Of a DNA stretch of 64,000 bases, positions 1 to 8,557 are shown in pieces (positions within the stretch are counted from its first letter, which is position 1; each line of letters starts with the position of its first letter). The stretch is from Thermoleptolyngbya sp046719575. Its GTDB lineage: Bacteria; Cyanobacteriota; Cyanobacteriia; Elainellales; Elainellaceae. The notes under the pieces were generated by a model that ran no database searches, was not told the DNA's origin, and saw only the letters and a program-made list of their open reading frames with translations. The stretch spans positions 1-64,000 of the forward strand of contig JBDNCP010000002.1 in NCBI GenBank assembly GCA_046719575.1, written 5' to 3'. The translations under genes were made by a program, and so were the position numbers.

Positions 1-75
1 AACTGAGTGGTGAAACGCATCTGCGGCGAAGATAGTTGGTGGGTAGCTGCCTGCGAAAATAGCTCGGTGCCAGGG
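1..75 (+). rRNA. rrf: 5S ribosomal RNA, 3' part (cut by window edge)
   Basis: The first 75 bases match the 3' two thirds of a cyanobacterial 5S rRNA: the AACTGAGTGGTGAAACGC block, the GCGGCGAA.ATA segment and the closing AAATAGCTCGGTGCCAGG. The 5' part lies outside the window, so an rRNA operon should end here. The exact 3' end is estimated from the family consensus. A strong hairpin follows within 10 bases. Confidence 0.88.
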
Positions 76-83
76 TGATATTG

Positions 84-126
84 ACAGCCCCTCGGAACTT
101 AAGTTCCTAGAGGGGCTGTTGGGTTT
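84..126 (+). terminator. Rho-independent terminator of the rRNA operon
   Basis: ACAGCCCCTC (84-93) pairs perfectly with GAGGGGCTGT (110-119). The loop region contains a second palindrome, GGAACTTAAGTTCC (94-107). TGGGTTTT follows. It sits directly after the 5S rRNA end and before the SSB-like gene. Confidence 0.85.
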
Positions 127-216
127 TAAGGTGAATTTTAAAACTGCTTGTTATGTCTTTTGCTTTGAGGGGAACAATAGCTTTGTTGAGGCTTTTCACA
201 CTCAGGGTGCATCATT

Positions 217-597
217 ATGGCAAGTGCTGGTTTGAACAAGTGGATCGTCAGTGGTAACTTAGGCGCTGACGCTCAGATGAAAACGATTGATTTGCGGAAT
301 GGAGAGAAGGCTCAAGTTGCTGAGGCAACGCTCTACGTTCGTAGTCCTCGAAACCGCGATGAGTCTTTTACGGTGTCGTTAAGTATTTGGGAGAAGTCTG
401 CGGCGTGGCGGAAGCTTCCGTATTTGAAGAAGGGATCTCTAATTATTTGCACAGGCAACTTGGAACCCAATCCTTATATTTCGAGTAATGGTAATGTTCC
501 GAAGGCTGGGTTGTCCATGAAGGTGCTGGATATTGATTTGGATATTGTGCGGGATGGAAGTGATAACGATTCTGACGAATCAACATCTGCTGCTTAG
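217..597 (+). CDS. ssb: Single-stranded DNA-binding protein-like OB-fold protein
   Basis: 126 residues. The N-terminal NKWIVSGNLGADAQMK strand, the basic RSPRNRDE region, the FTVSLSIWEKSA strand and YLKKGSLIICTGNLE fit the OB-fold of bacterial SSB proteins, which coat single-stranded DNA in replication and repair. The C-terminus is acidic and flexible (GSDNDSDESTSAA) but lacks the DDDIPF-type tip by which canonical SSB recruits partners. It may therefore be a cyanobacterial SSB variant or a second paralogue. The ATG follows an AGGGTG-like site about 9 bases upstream. It is the first gene after the rRNA terminator and converges on coaE with a two-base gap, leaving no room for a terminator between them. 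Confidence 0.72.
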   Translation: MASAGLNKWIVSGNLGADAQMKTIDLRNGEKAQVAEATLYVRSPRNRDESFTVSLSIWEKSAAWRKLPYLKKGSLIICTGNLEPNPYISSNGNVPKAGLSMKVLDIDLDIVRDGSDNDSDESTSAA

Positions 598-599
598 TG

Positions 600-1268
600 T
601 TAAGAGGCTGATGATTCTGATGCATGTTGGAGTGCCCAGTCGATCTGTTTGAACAGATCTTCTAGGGTTGAGGTGTTTTGAATGATGACGTTGGCGTGGC
701 TGATTTTCTGACTGATTGGCATTTGGCTGTCGATGCGAGCGTGGATTTGTTCTAGGCTGAGGCGGCTGCTGCCAGAGCCTTCTACGTTTCGCTGCATGAG
801 TCGTTCGATTTGTTGTTCGCGGGAGCAGTTGACGACCCAGATTTCGTTAACTAAGTCTGTCATGCGGGCTTCGAATAGAAGTGGTACGACGACAACTGCG
901 ATCGCCACTCGTCGCTTTGCCAATTCTTGTAGCTCTGTGGTGATGCGATCGCGCACGTAGGGATGAATGCGTTGCTCGATCCAGAGGCGTTCTGGGGGGC
1001 TGTTGAAAATGATTTCTCCAAGTCGGGCGCGATCGAGCCGTCCATCGGGCATAAGGATGCTTGGTCCGTATCGTTCTACAATTTCATAAAGGACAGAGCT
1101 TCCTGGCTCGACCGCTTCTCGTGCGTAGACATCAGCGTCTAATACGGGGATTTGTCGGGCTGTTGCGAGATAGTTTGAAATTGTTGTTTTCCCCATCCCA
1201 ACGCCGCCAGTGAGTCCAATTGTGCGAGGTGGCGCACTCCGGGTAGAACTATAGCTGCGATCGCTCAT
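600..1268 (-). CDS. coaE: Dephospho-CoA kinase
   Basis: CoaE phosphorylates the 3'-OH of dephospho-CoA with ATP, the last step of coenzyme A synthesis, in the cytosol. The 222-residue protein has the P-loop GGVGMGKTT near residues 21-29 and the family motif VLDADVYAREAV, whose Asp is catalytic. LLFEARM and the R-rich lid SREQQIERLMQRN also fit. Length is slightly above the usual 200-210 residues because of a short N-terminal extension. I chose the ATG at 1268, preceded by AGGGTGAATCT, over an upstream in-frame start at 1304 that would overlap the preceding gene. It lies just downstream of cobA-hemD on the same strand (17-base gap), so cotranscription is likely. Confidence 0.92.
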   Translation of the reverse strand: MSDRSYSSTRSAPPRTIGLTGGVGMGKTTISNYLATARQIPVLDADVYAREAVEPGSSVLYEIVERYGPSILMPDGRLDRARLGEIIFNSPPERLWIEQRIHPYVRDRITTELQELAKRRVAIAVVVVPLLFEARMTDLVNEIWVVNCSREQQIERLMQRNVEGSGSSRLSLEQIHARIDSQMPISQKISHANVIIQNTSTLEDLFKQIDWALQHASESSAS

Positions 1269-1285
1269 AGATTCACCCTGCTTGC

Positions 1286-2953
1286 TTAGGAACGCTTTGC
1301 CCATTTGACCAATGCTTGCGTCAATCCCTCCAAAGTATACTCTTCTGCCTCTATGTCCACTCGTCCAAATGCGGCTTTGCAGGTTTGTGAGGTTTGAGGA
1401 CCGATGGATGCTAGGCAGATGACGTTGGGCAGGGGCGCTGGATCAGTGTTTGGAGGATCAGCGTTTGGAGATTGACAAAAGGCAGTGAAAAGTTGTTTGA
1501 AGCAGTGTACTGTTTTCGAGCTTGCAAAGGTGATGATATCGACGTTTTGGCTTTGAAAGGCGTGCTGCACTTCTGGTGCGACGGCTTTCGCGCAACCTGA
1601 TTCATAAGCAGGGACTTCGAGGACTTGTGCGCCGCTGCGGGTAAAAGCCTGAACGAGAACGTCTCGACCGCCCGTTTCGACTCTGGGAAAGAGAATGTTT
1701 AACTCTTGCAGGGGTTCGGGGAAATGTTCGATTAGGGCATCGGCTACAAAATCCGGCGGAATAAAGTCGGGCTGGATACCGTAGTGCTGGAGTCGTGCGG
1801 CTGTTTTTTGTCCGACTACGGCGATTTTGAGTTTGTGTAGAGATCGGGAGTCGTGATTTTGGGCAAATAGGCGCTGAAAGAAGGCATCGACCCCGTTTGT
1901 CGAGGTCAAGATTAGCCAGTGGAAATCTGCTAAGTGGGCGATCGCCCCATCGAGGGCATCCCAACTAGAGGGCGGACCAATTTCCAGGGTTGGCATTTCC
2001 AGCACAGTTGCGCCTTGGGCTTGCAGGAGTTGGGTAAAGGAACTGGATTGGCCGGCTGCACGAGTGACGACCACGGTTTTGCCTGAGAGGGGCAATGGCT
2101 GAACGGTTGAGGAGAGGGGCTGAGAAACAAAGTCAGACACGGGTGCGATCGCAGTTGGGGCGTGAAATGAACTACTCCTATTTTGGGCTGGGGCGGGCGA
2201 GTCGAGATAGGGTCGGAGGGCGACAACTTCACCAATCGTAATGACGGCGGGCGACAGGGCTTCGTGGGCAGCCTGTCGAACCACAGCTTCTAGGGTGCTT
2301 GTCCACACTTGTTGCTGGGGATGGCCAGCCCAGCGAATAATGGCGATGGGGGTTTGGGGCGATCGCCCATTCATGAGTAGCCGTTCTACAACGACCGCAA
2401 GCTGTTGGGTTCCCATCAGCACGACCAGCGTGTCGATCCCAGCCAGAGCTTGCCAATTGAGCGCATCAGGCTCATGGGCGCTCACCACAGCAAAGCTGCG
2501 GCTTAGCACTGGGTCTGTCAGCGGAATGCTCGCCAGCAGCGGCCCAGCCAGCGCTGAGGAGATACCGGGGATGACTTCAAAGCCGCAGCCCGCTGCTTTT
2601 AATGCCTGAATCTCAGAGGTCGTGCGCCCAAAAATAAACGGGTCGCCACTTTTGAGCCGAACGACTTGCAGCCCTTGCTGGCACAGATCAACCAAAAGAC
2701 GGTCGATTTCTGCCTGCTTGAGGCTGGGCTGTCCGCCGCGCTTGCCTACGTTAATGCGCTGACAGGTTGCTGGCGCAAGTTCGAGCAATGCTGGAGAGAC
2801 GAGTGCATCGTAGACTATGGCTTCAGCCCTTTCCAAGCGCGATCGCCCTTGCAAGGTGAGGTAATCTGGCAGCCCAGGACCTGCGCCGACGATAGACACA
2901 AACCCCATCGGCGCACGGTCGGGCTGAAAAACCGGGTGGGGGGCGATCGCCAT
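1286..2953 (-). CDS. cobA-hemD: Fused uroporphyrinogen-III C-methyltransferase / uroporphyrinogen-III synthase
   Basis: A 555-residue two-domain protein. Residues about 16-260 are a SAM-dependent uroporphyrinogen-III methyltransferase: VGAGPG near 22-27, the VYDALVSP segment and GDPFIFGR. This step leads to precorrin-2, sirohaem and cobalamin. Residues about 285-555 are HemD-like: GKTVVVTRAAGQ, LILTSTNGVDAFF, FASSKTVHCF. HemD closes hydroxymethylbilane to uroporphyrinogen III for haem and chlorophyll. The fusion joins two consecutive activities at the tetrapyrrole branch point and is known in cyanobacteria and some Firmicutes. The ATG at 2953 follows GGTGGAGATTG; a GTG at 2974 and an ATG at 2908 are alternatives. 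glgB lies upstream on the same strand. Confidence 0.93.
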   Translation of the reverse strand: MAIAPHPVFQPDRAPMGFVSIVGAGPGLPDYLTLQGRSRLERAEAIVYDALVSPALLELAPATCQRINVGKRGGQPSLKQAEIDRLLVDLCQQGLQVVRLKSGDPFIFGRTTSEIQALKAAGCGFEVIPGISSALAGPLLASIPLTDPVLSRSFAVVSAHEPDALNWQALAGIDTLVVLMGTQQLAVVVERLLMNGRSPQTPIAIIRWAGHPQQQVWTSTLEAVVRQAAHEALSPAVITIGEVVALRPYLDSPAPAQNRSSSFHAPTAIAPVSDFVSQPLSSTVQPLPLSGKTVVVTRAAGQSSSFTQLLQAQGATVLEMPTLEIGPPSSWDALDGAIAHLADFHWLILTSTNGVDAFFQRLFAQNHDSRSLHKLKIAVVGQKTAARLQHYGIQPDFIPPDFVADALIEHFPEPLQELNILFPRVETGGRDVLVQAFTRSGAQVLEVPAYESGCAKAVAPEVQHAFQSQNVDIITFASSKTVHCFKQLFTAFCQSPNADPPNTDPAPLPNVICLASIGPQTSQTCKAAFGRVDIEAEEYTLEGLTQALVKWAKRS

Positions 2954-3013
2954 CAATCTCCACCTGAATGACACAGAAACTAGCTAAGAAGATTCGCTAA
3001 CGATTCGCCAAGG

Positions 3014-5320
3014 TTACTCCTGCGGAGTCTCCGAACCCATAATCTCGCGAGTCTTGTTGCGATCAACCTTCAGCACCAACACCCCCAATGGCGGCAAGCA
3101 AAGATCAATCGAATAAGGACGACCATGGAACGACCACTCATCGGCCCACTTTCCACCCAAGTTGCCCATGTTACTCCCGCCATATTCCCGCGCATCGCTG
3201 TTAAACAATTCACGGTAAAAGCCAGGCTCTGGAACACCCACACGATAATGAGCGTGAGGCTGAGGCGTAAAGTTACAAACCGTAATTACATATTCCTCAG
3301 GCTCTTTGCCCTGGCGGATGAAAGATACAACACTATGGCGATTGTCGTTGCAATCGATCCACTCAAAACCATCATAGGAAAAGTCTTGCGTATAGAGTGC
3401 TGGCTCACTCTTATAGAACTCATTGAGCTTGCTCACAAAATGCTTCAGCTTTTGGTGCGGTTCGTACTGCAACAAATGCCACTCCAAATCACCCCACACA
3501 TTCCACTCATTCCACTGACCAAACTCATTGCTCATGAATAGGGTCTTTTTGCCTGGATGGGTGTACATATAGGTATACAAGCATCTCAGGTTGGCGTATT
3601 TTTGCCATTCATCCCCTGGCATCTTGCCAATCATGGCGCTCTTTCCATGCACCACCTCATCATGGGAAAACGCCAGCATAAAATTCTCGCTGAAGGCGTA
3701 CATGATGCTGAAGGTAATGTTGTTTTGGTGGAACTGGCGGAACCACGGGTCCATGTGGAAGTAGTCCAACATATCGTGCATCCAGCCCATATTCCACTTC
3801 AGGTTAAATCCAAGCCCGCCAACGTAGGTCGGCCAAGACACCATCGGCCAAGTCGTGGATTCCTCTGCAATGCTGAGGATGCCAGGGAAGTAACTAAAAA
3901 TAACGTGATTCATCTGGCGCAAAAAGTCTGCTGCCTCTATGTTTTCTCGACCGCCATACTGGTTTGCCACCCACTCCCCAGGCTTGCGCTGATAGTCGAG
4001 ATACAGCATAGAGGCGACGGCATCAACCCGGATGCCGTCGATATGATACTTGTCGAACCAGAAGAGGGCATTGGCAACAAGGAAGTTGCGTACTTCATTG
4101 CGGGAGTAATTGAATACCAGCGTACCCCACTCCTTGTGTTCGCCCTTACGCGGATCGGCATGTTCATAGAGGTGTGTGCCGTCGAACAATGCCAGGCCAT
4201 GACCGTCCTTGGGAAAATGTCCAGGAACCCAATCCACGATGACACCGATACCATTCTGGTGGCACTGATCGATGAAATACATCAAGTCTTGGGGAGGGCC
4301 GTAGCGCGAGGTCGCAGCGTAATAGCCCGTGACTTGATATCCCCAAGATCCATCAAAGGGATGCTCGGCGATAGGCAGCAACTCAATGTGGGTGAAGCCC
4401 AGTTCTTTGACATAAGGAATGAGCTTATCGGCGAGTTCGCGATAGGTCAGGAAGCGTGCGCCCGGCTTGAGGTCGGCGACAATGACAGGTGGCTCTTCGG
4501 TGCCATCCGGGCGGATGTAGGGTTCGGCGGAGGAGGCGTGAAGCCAGGAACCTAAGTGGACTTCGTAGACCGAGATTGGCTGAGTTAGGGGATCAGTCTG
4601 GCGGCGCTTTTCAATCCAGTCTTGATCTTGCCATTCATAGGTTTCCAGGTCTGTCACGATAGAGGCGGTTTTGGGGCGGACTTCCTGGAAAAATCCATAG
4701 GGATCGGACTTTTCGTAAATGTGCCCCTCCTGGTTTTTGATTTCGTACTTGTAGTGAGTGCCCACGCCCAACCCTGGAATGAATAACTCCCAAATGCCAT
4801 TGCCAATCCGACGCATTTGGTGCTTGCGTCCGTCCCACCAGTTGAAATCGCCCAGTACGGAGACATTTCGAGCGTTGGGTGCCCAAACAGCAAAGTATAC
4901 GCCTTTGACCCCATCAATCTCAGTGGGGTGTGCGCCAAGCTTCTCGTAGATCCGATGGTGATTTCCTTCGGCAAAGAGGTGGATATCGAAATCGGTCAGC
5001 AGAGGCGATCGGAAGGCGTAGGGGTCATAGGTGACGCGCTCATGCTCGCCCTCTTTGATGCGGAGTTGGTAGTTTGAGAGTTCTGCACGATCTAGGATGC
5101 ACTCAAAGAAGTGGGGATGGTGAGTGCTTTCCATTGGGTACTCGGTTCGCTCTTCGGGGCATACTACCCAGGCTGCGTCTGCGTTTGGCAGATAGGCACG
5201 AACGACCCAGACCGTTTTGTCGTCTTGTGTAATTTGGTGGGGGCCAAGCACCTCGAAGGGGTCGTGGTGCTGGTTCCAAACAATGCGATTAACTTGGTCG
5301 GGCGCAACGGTCGATGACAT
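3014..5320 (-). CDS. glgB: 1,4-alpha-glucan branching enzyme (GH13)
   Basis: GlgB cuts an alpha-1,4 glucan chain and rejoins it as an alpha-1,6 branch, making glycogen or semi-amylopectin, the cyanobacterial carbon store. The protein has 768 residues. It carries an N-terminal beta-sandwich (HHDPFEVLGPHQ) and a CBM48-like domain (VYFAVWAPNARNVSVLGDFN). The GH13 barrel has nucleophile Asp near 433 (GIRVDAVASM), acid/base Glu near 486 (SIAEESTTWP) and the third Asp near 554 (SHDEVVHG). A C-terminal beta domain ends the protein. Length and motifs are complete. The ATG at 5320 follows GGCAGGTAG. It is the first gene of the leftward run glgB, cobA-hemD, coaE; a functional link to the other two is not evident. 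Confidence 0.96.
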   Translation of the reverse strand: MSSTVAPDQVNRIVWNQHHDPFEVLGPHQITQDDKTVWVVRAYLPNADAAWVVCPEERTEYPMESTHHPHFFECILDRAELSNYQLRIKEGEHERVTYDPYAFRSPLLTDFDIHLFAEGNHHRIYEKLGAHPTEIDGVKGVYFAVWAPNARNVSVLGDFNWWDGRKHQMRRIGNGIWELFIPGLGVGTHYKYEIKNQEGHIYEKSDPYGFFQEVRPKTASIVTDLETYEWQDQDWIEKRRQTDPLTQPISVYEVHLGSWLHASSAEPYIRPDGTEEPPVIVADLKPGARFLTYRELADKLIPYVKELGFTHIELLPIAEHPFDGSWGYQVTGYYAATSRYGPPQDLMYFIDQCHQNGIGVIVDWVPGHFPKDGHGLALFDGTHLYEHADPRKGEHKEWGTLVFNYSRNEVRNFLVANALFWFDKYHIDGIRVDAVASMLYLDYQRKPGEWVANQYGGRENIEAADFLRQMNHVIFSYFPGILSIAEESTTWPMVSWPTYVGGLGFNLKWNMGWMHDMLDYFHMDPWFRQFHQNNITFSIMYAFSENFMLAFSHDEVVHGKSAMIGKMPGDEWQKYANLRCLYTYMYTHPGKKTLFMSNEFGQWNEWNVWGDLEWHLLQYEPHQKLKHFVSKLNEFYKSEPALYTQDFSYDGFEWIDCNDNRHSVVSFIRQGKEPEEYVITVCNFTPQPHAHYRVGVPEPGFYRELFNSDAREYGGSNMGNLGGKWADEWSFHGRPYSIDLCLPPLGVLVLKVDRNKTREIMGSETPQE

Positions 5321-6125
5321 GAAACTACCTGCCTGCAAGAGCAATCTAGACTAAGGGGCGGATGTAGCAAAACTCAACTTGACCTTACTATACAGGTCGC
5401 TCTGTCTAGTTCATCTATCTATCCTGATGGAATTGGCTGATGCACAGTTATGCAGAATGCCAGGGGGCGATCGCCCCTATATATCGCCAGTACTGACAGA
5501 TCATCTGCTAGTCAGCGTCATAACGATGACTAGCGGTAGGGGCCATCCTGCAAAGCTATCTGGCCCAATTCTCAAATACCAGCGCTTTGAGCAAGCCGTC
5601 AGTGGTCAGACATTAAAGAGACTAGGAGATTTTGTAAACAAAACACAATATTTGTTTATGTGACTGTAATAAACCGTAGCAAATTACGGCTCAAGTCTCA
5701 AATGATGTTTATTTCTTTGAAAGTGAAAAATCTGCTAGTAAAGTAGCGCGGCTGATTGACTGACAAAACCTGGGCATCAGGCGGTTGAAACCGCTGCTCC
5801 ATCAACGAAGTCGGCCTTCGCCGACTCTCTACCCTTACCCAAACCCGCGTAGGCGGGTTTCGCCCGTGTAGGCGCGGCTTCTAGCCGCCAGCGGTAAATG
5901 TTTTGTCAGTCAACGAGGTAGCGCGGTGTCAACACTCAATCCCTTTCCCTCAACCTTTTTCTCTTGTTCAACCCCTTCATTAACTTATCAAACTTATCAA
6001 ATCAAACTTATCAAAGGTGCGATTGAGGTGCGGCTGAAGGCATGGGGGATTTCTTGCTGACGCTGCTAGAATCACTAGAATTACAGGTATTTTTGCAAAC
6101 CCTCTGATCCTCTGGATCGTTCGCT
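5321..6125. other. Gene-free stretch between glgB and the ABC ATPase gene
   Basis: About 800 bases between divergent genes. I see no convincing coding region. It holds an inverted repeat GCTAGTCA/TGACTAGC (5507-5514 and 5527-5534), the MITE-like element at 5743-5926, and three copies of AACTTATCAA (5982-5991, 5991-6000, 6005-6014). Promoters for both flanking genes must lie here, but no convincing -35/-10 pair was found. Confidence 0.6.
5743..5926. mobile_element. MITE-like element with 18-bp terminal inverted repeats and 9-bp target duplication
   Basis: The core spans 5752-5917 (166 bp). Its ends CTGATTGACTGACAAAAC and the complement of GTTTTGTCAGTCAACGAG match at 16 of 18 positions; the inner 14 (5756-5769 and 5900-5913) are perfect. 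The identical nonamer GTAGCGCGG flanks both ends (5743-5751 and 5918-5926), as expected of a target-site duplication. The interior is a series of small palindromes (GCGGTTGAAACCGC, AGTCGGCCTTCGCCGACT, AAACCCGC..GCGGGTTT, GCGGCTTCTAGCCGC) with no coding potential. This is a non-autonomous element; the transposase family that moves it is not in the window. Confidence 0.85.
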
Positions 6126-8066
6126 ATGCCAAATGTTGTTGATTCCGCGCCAGTGCTTGATGTTCGCAACTTGCAGGTGCAGTTCAAAACCGAAGACCGG
6201 TTGAATATTGCAGTTGACGACATTTCGTTTCAGGTAAAGCCGGGGCAAACGCTGGGCATTGTGGGCGAGTCGGGGTCGGGCAAGTCGGTGACCTCGCTGG
6301 CGGTTATGGGGCTATTGCCGCGACCGGCGGGGCGGGTGACGGCGGGCGAGATCTGGTTTCGCGAATCGCCAGAGGGAGAACCCGTGAACCTGCTGGCGCT
6401 GAGTGAGGAGCAGCGGCGACGGCTGCGCGGGGGCAAGATTTCGATGATTTTTCAGGAGCCGATGAGTTCGCTGAACCCGGTCTATACCTGTGGGTTTCAG
6501 CTTGTGGAGGCGATTCGGCAGCATACGGAGATTTCCGAAGCCGAGGCGCGGCGGCGGGCGATGGGGCTGCTGCAAGAGGTGCGGCTGTTGCCCAGCGATG
6601 CGGAACTGGAGCGGCGCGTGGTGGAAGACTGGCAAAAGCGTGTGCCTGCGGTGGGCCGACAGGGTGTGACAGAGCGAGAACTGAGCGATCGCCAGATTCA
6701 GCAAGAGGTCATCCGCCAGAAGCAGGCGATGCTGGATCGCTATCCGCACGAACTTTCGGGTGGGCAGATTCAGCGGGTGATGATTGCGATGGCGATTTCC
6801 TGTAATCCAGTGCTGCTGATTGCCGATGAGCCGACGACGGCGCTGGATGTGACGGTGCAGGCGACGATTCTGGGCTTGCTGCGAGAACTGCGCGATCGCC
6901 GCAATATGTCCATTATTTTTATCACCCATGACTTGGGCATCATTGCCGAAATTGCTGACTCGGTGGCGGTGATGTATCGCGGCCGGGTGATGGAGATGGG
7001 CCCGGTGATGGACATTTTTTCTAACCCGCAGCATCCCTACACGCGGGGACTCTTGGCGTGTCGTCCGCAGCCCGATCGCCGCCTGCGCTTTTTGCCGACG
7101 GTGGCAGATTTTATGGAGGTGGAGACGGGGCCCGACGGGGCGATCGCCATTACCGAAAAGCCGATGGATTGGGAGCGTCAGCGCCAGTTGAGCGACGAGA
7201 TTACCGAAGCCGAAAGCCAGGAGCGCCTGGCTGCCTTGCAAGGGCGATCGCCCCTCGTTTCTGTAGAAAACCTGGAAGTCGGCTTCCCGGTGCGCGGTTT
7301 GTTTGGCAAGACCCAGCGCTATCTGCTGGCGGTCAACGGCGTGTCGTTTCAGGTATATCCGGGTGAAACGCTGGGGCTGGTGGGCGAGTCGGGCTGTGGC
7401 AAATCTACCCTGTCGCGGGCGCTGCTGCGGCTGATTCCCACGATGGGCGGGCGGATTTTTTTTGACGGGCAAGACGTGACGCATTTGGAGCAGCGCCAAC
7501 TCCGGCAACTCCGCCGCGATATGCAAATTATTTTCCAAGATCCCTTCAGCGCCCTCGACCCGCGCATCAGCATTGGCGCAGCCGTGCTGGAGCCGCTAAA
7601 GATTCACAATATTGGCAACGCCCGCAGCCGTCAGGAGCGCGTCGCCTACCTGCTGGAGCGCGTTGGGCTAGATCCACGCTGGAGCAATCGCTATCCCCAC
7701 GAGTTTTCCGGTGGGCAGCGGCAGCGCATCTGCATTGCCCGCGCTCTGGCGCTGAATCCGCGCTTTATTGTGTGCGATGAGTCGGTATCGGCGCTGGATG
7801 TGTCGGTGCAGGCACAGGTGCTGAATTTGCTGAAAGAATTGCAGGAGGAATTCAAACTGACCTATATCTTTATTTCCCACGACCTCAGCGTGGTGAAATT
7901 TATGAGCGATCGCATTATGGTGATGAATCGCGGCCGCATTGAAGAAATTGGCCCGGCCGAGCAAATCTATCGCCAGCCGCAGCAGCCCTATACACGCCAG
8001 TTGATCGACGCAATTCCGGCGGGCACCCTCGACGCAATTCGCCAGCGGCAGGCCCAGCGCGGCTAG
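6126..8066 (+). CDS. Dipeptide/oligopeptide/nickel-type ABC transporter, double ATP-binding protein
   Basis: A 646-residue cytoplasmic protein made of two ABC ATPase domains in tandem (GsiA/YejF-like fusion of DppD and DppF types). Domain 1 has Walker A GESGSGKS at residues 47-54, signature LSGGQIQR and Walker B VLLIADEPT. Domain 2 has Walker A GESGCGKS near 420, signature FSGGQRQR and FIVCDESVSALD. The family energises uptake of peptides, glutathione or nickel through two permeases and a periplasmic binding protein, none of which is next to it. Its partners must be encoded elsewhere. An insert between the signature regions of domain 1 (WQKRVPAVGRQGV) is longer than usual. The start has only a weak ribosome site. 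Confidence 0.9.
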   Translation: MPNVVDSAPVLDVRNLQVQFKTEDRLNIAVDDISFQVKPGQTLGIVGESGSGKSVTSLAVMGLLPRPAGRVTAGEIWFRESPEGEPVNLLALSEEQRRRLRGGKISMIFQEPMSSLNPVYTCGFQLVEAIRQHTEISEAEARRRAMGLLQEVRLLPSDAELERRVVEDWQKRVPAVGRQGVTERELSDRQIQQEVIRQKQAMLDRYPHELSGGQIQRVMIAMAISCNPVLLIADEPTTALDVTVQATILGLLRELRDRRNMSIIFITHDLGIIAEIADSVAVMYRGRVMEMGPVMDIFSNPQHPYTRGLLACRPQPDRRLRFLPTVADFMEVETGPDGAIAITEKPMDWERQRQLSDEITEAESQERLAALQGRSPLVSVENLEVGFPVRGLFGKTQRYLLAVNGVSFQVYPGETLGLVGESGCGKSTLSRALLRLIPTMGGRIFFDGQDVTHLEQRQLRQLRRDMQIIFQDPFSALDPRISIGAAVLEPLKIHNIGNARSRQERVAYLLERVGLDPRWSNRYPHEFSGGQRQRICIARALALNPRFIVCDESVSALDVSVQAQVLNLLKELQEEFKLTYIFISHDLSVVKFMSDRIMVMNRGRIEEIGPAEQIYRQPQQPYTRQLIDAIPAGTLDAIRQRQAQRG

Positions 8067-8141
8067 GCTGATGGGACGAAGGGTTATGATGGCGGGCTGA
8101 AGGTCGCTCTAGAGAAGGTTTGAGCGCAATTGAGCTGAACC

Positions 8142-8321
8142 CTAAAACGGCTCGTCCCACGGTTCTCCCAGCAGCCAGGAAAAGAGCATGACACCGAGGG
8201 CGATCGCCAGCCACGCCGGCCAGTGGAACAAATGGTTGACCAATGCAATCGGAAAATAGACTATCGCTTGCACCAGCGCCAGCGTGATGAAAAACGCAAC
8301 CAGACCAATCATAAAGGCCAC
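8142..8321 (-). CDS. Small hydrophobic protein, two predicted membrane helices
   Basis: A 59-codon frame. It starts at GTG 8321, 11 bases after a clear AAGGAG (8333-8338); an ATG at 8312 is the alternative. The protein has two hydrophobic segments, about residues 4-27 (GLVAFFITLALVQAIVYF) and 35-51 (PAWLAIALGVMLFSWLL), and an acidic tail GEPWDEPF. I do not recognise a family. The clean transmembrane pattern, the strong ribosome site and the position in the gap between the ABC ATPase gene and the DUF3352 gene support it as real. It converges on the ABC gene. Confidence 0.55.
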   Translation of the reverse strand: MAFMIGLVAFFITLALVQAIVYFPIALVNHLFHWPAWLAIALGVMLFSWLLGEPWDEPF

Positions 8322-8557
8322 GACTTGAGCGACTCCTTGGCAATGCGGGCAACCCTATGCTACCGCAGGGCGGTTGGGGCAAACGCTGCCTGCATTGCGC
8401 TGCTTCCTCGCTATGCTGGTAAAAAGTTAAAAAGTTGAGTGATAGAGGGGCCTGTGAAGCTCAGCCTCCTTTGCCGACATCGGCAATCTAAAGTCCCCAA
8501 AAAATCCAAAATTAGTATCGCCGAATCGCAACATCGGCTATGAAAGGAAAGAAAGAC

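Noticed and set aside
3557..4555. 332-codon frame antisense to glgB
   Set aside because: glgB is complete on the other strand, and the antisense translation has no recognisable motif.
5379..5663. 94-codon plus-strand frame after glgB
   Set aside because: No ribosome site or domain; lies in AT-rich, repeat-containing intergenic DNA.
6312..7538. 408-codon frame antisense to the ABC ATPase gene
   Set aside because: Shadow of the real gene; the translation is His/Arg/Gln-rich with no domain, while the plus strand has two complete ATPase domains.
6126..8066. A full peptide transporter operon around the double ATPase
   Set aside because: No permease or binding-protein gene is adjacent, so only the ATPase subunit can be claimed.
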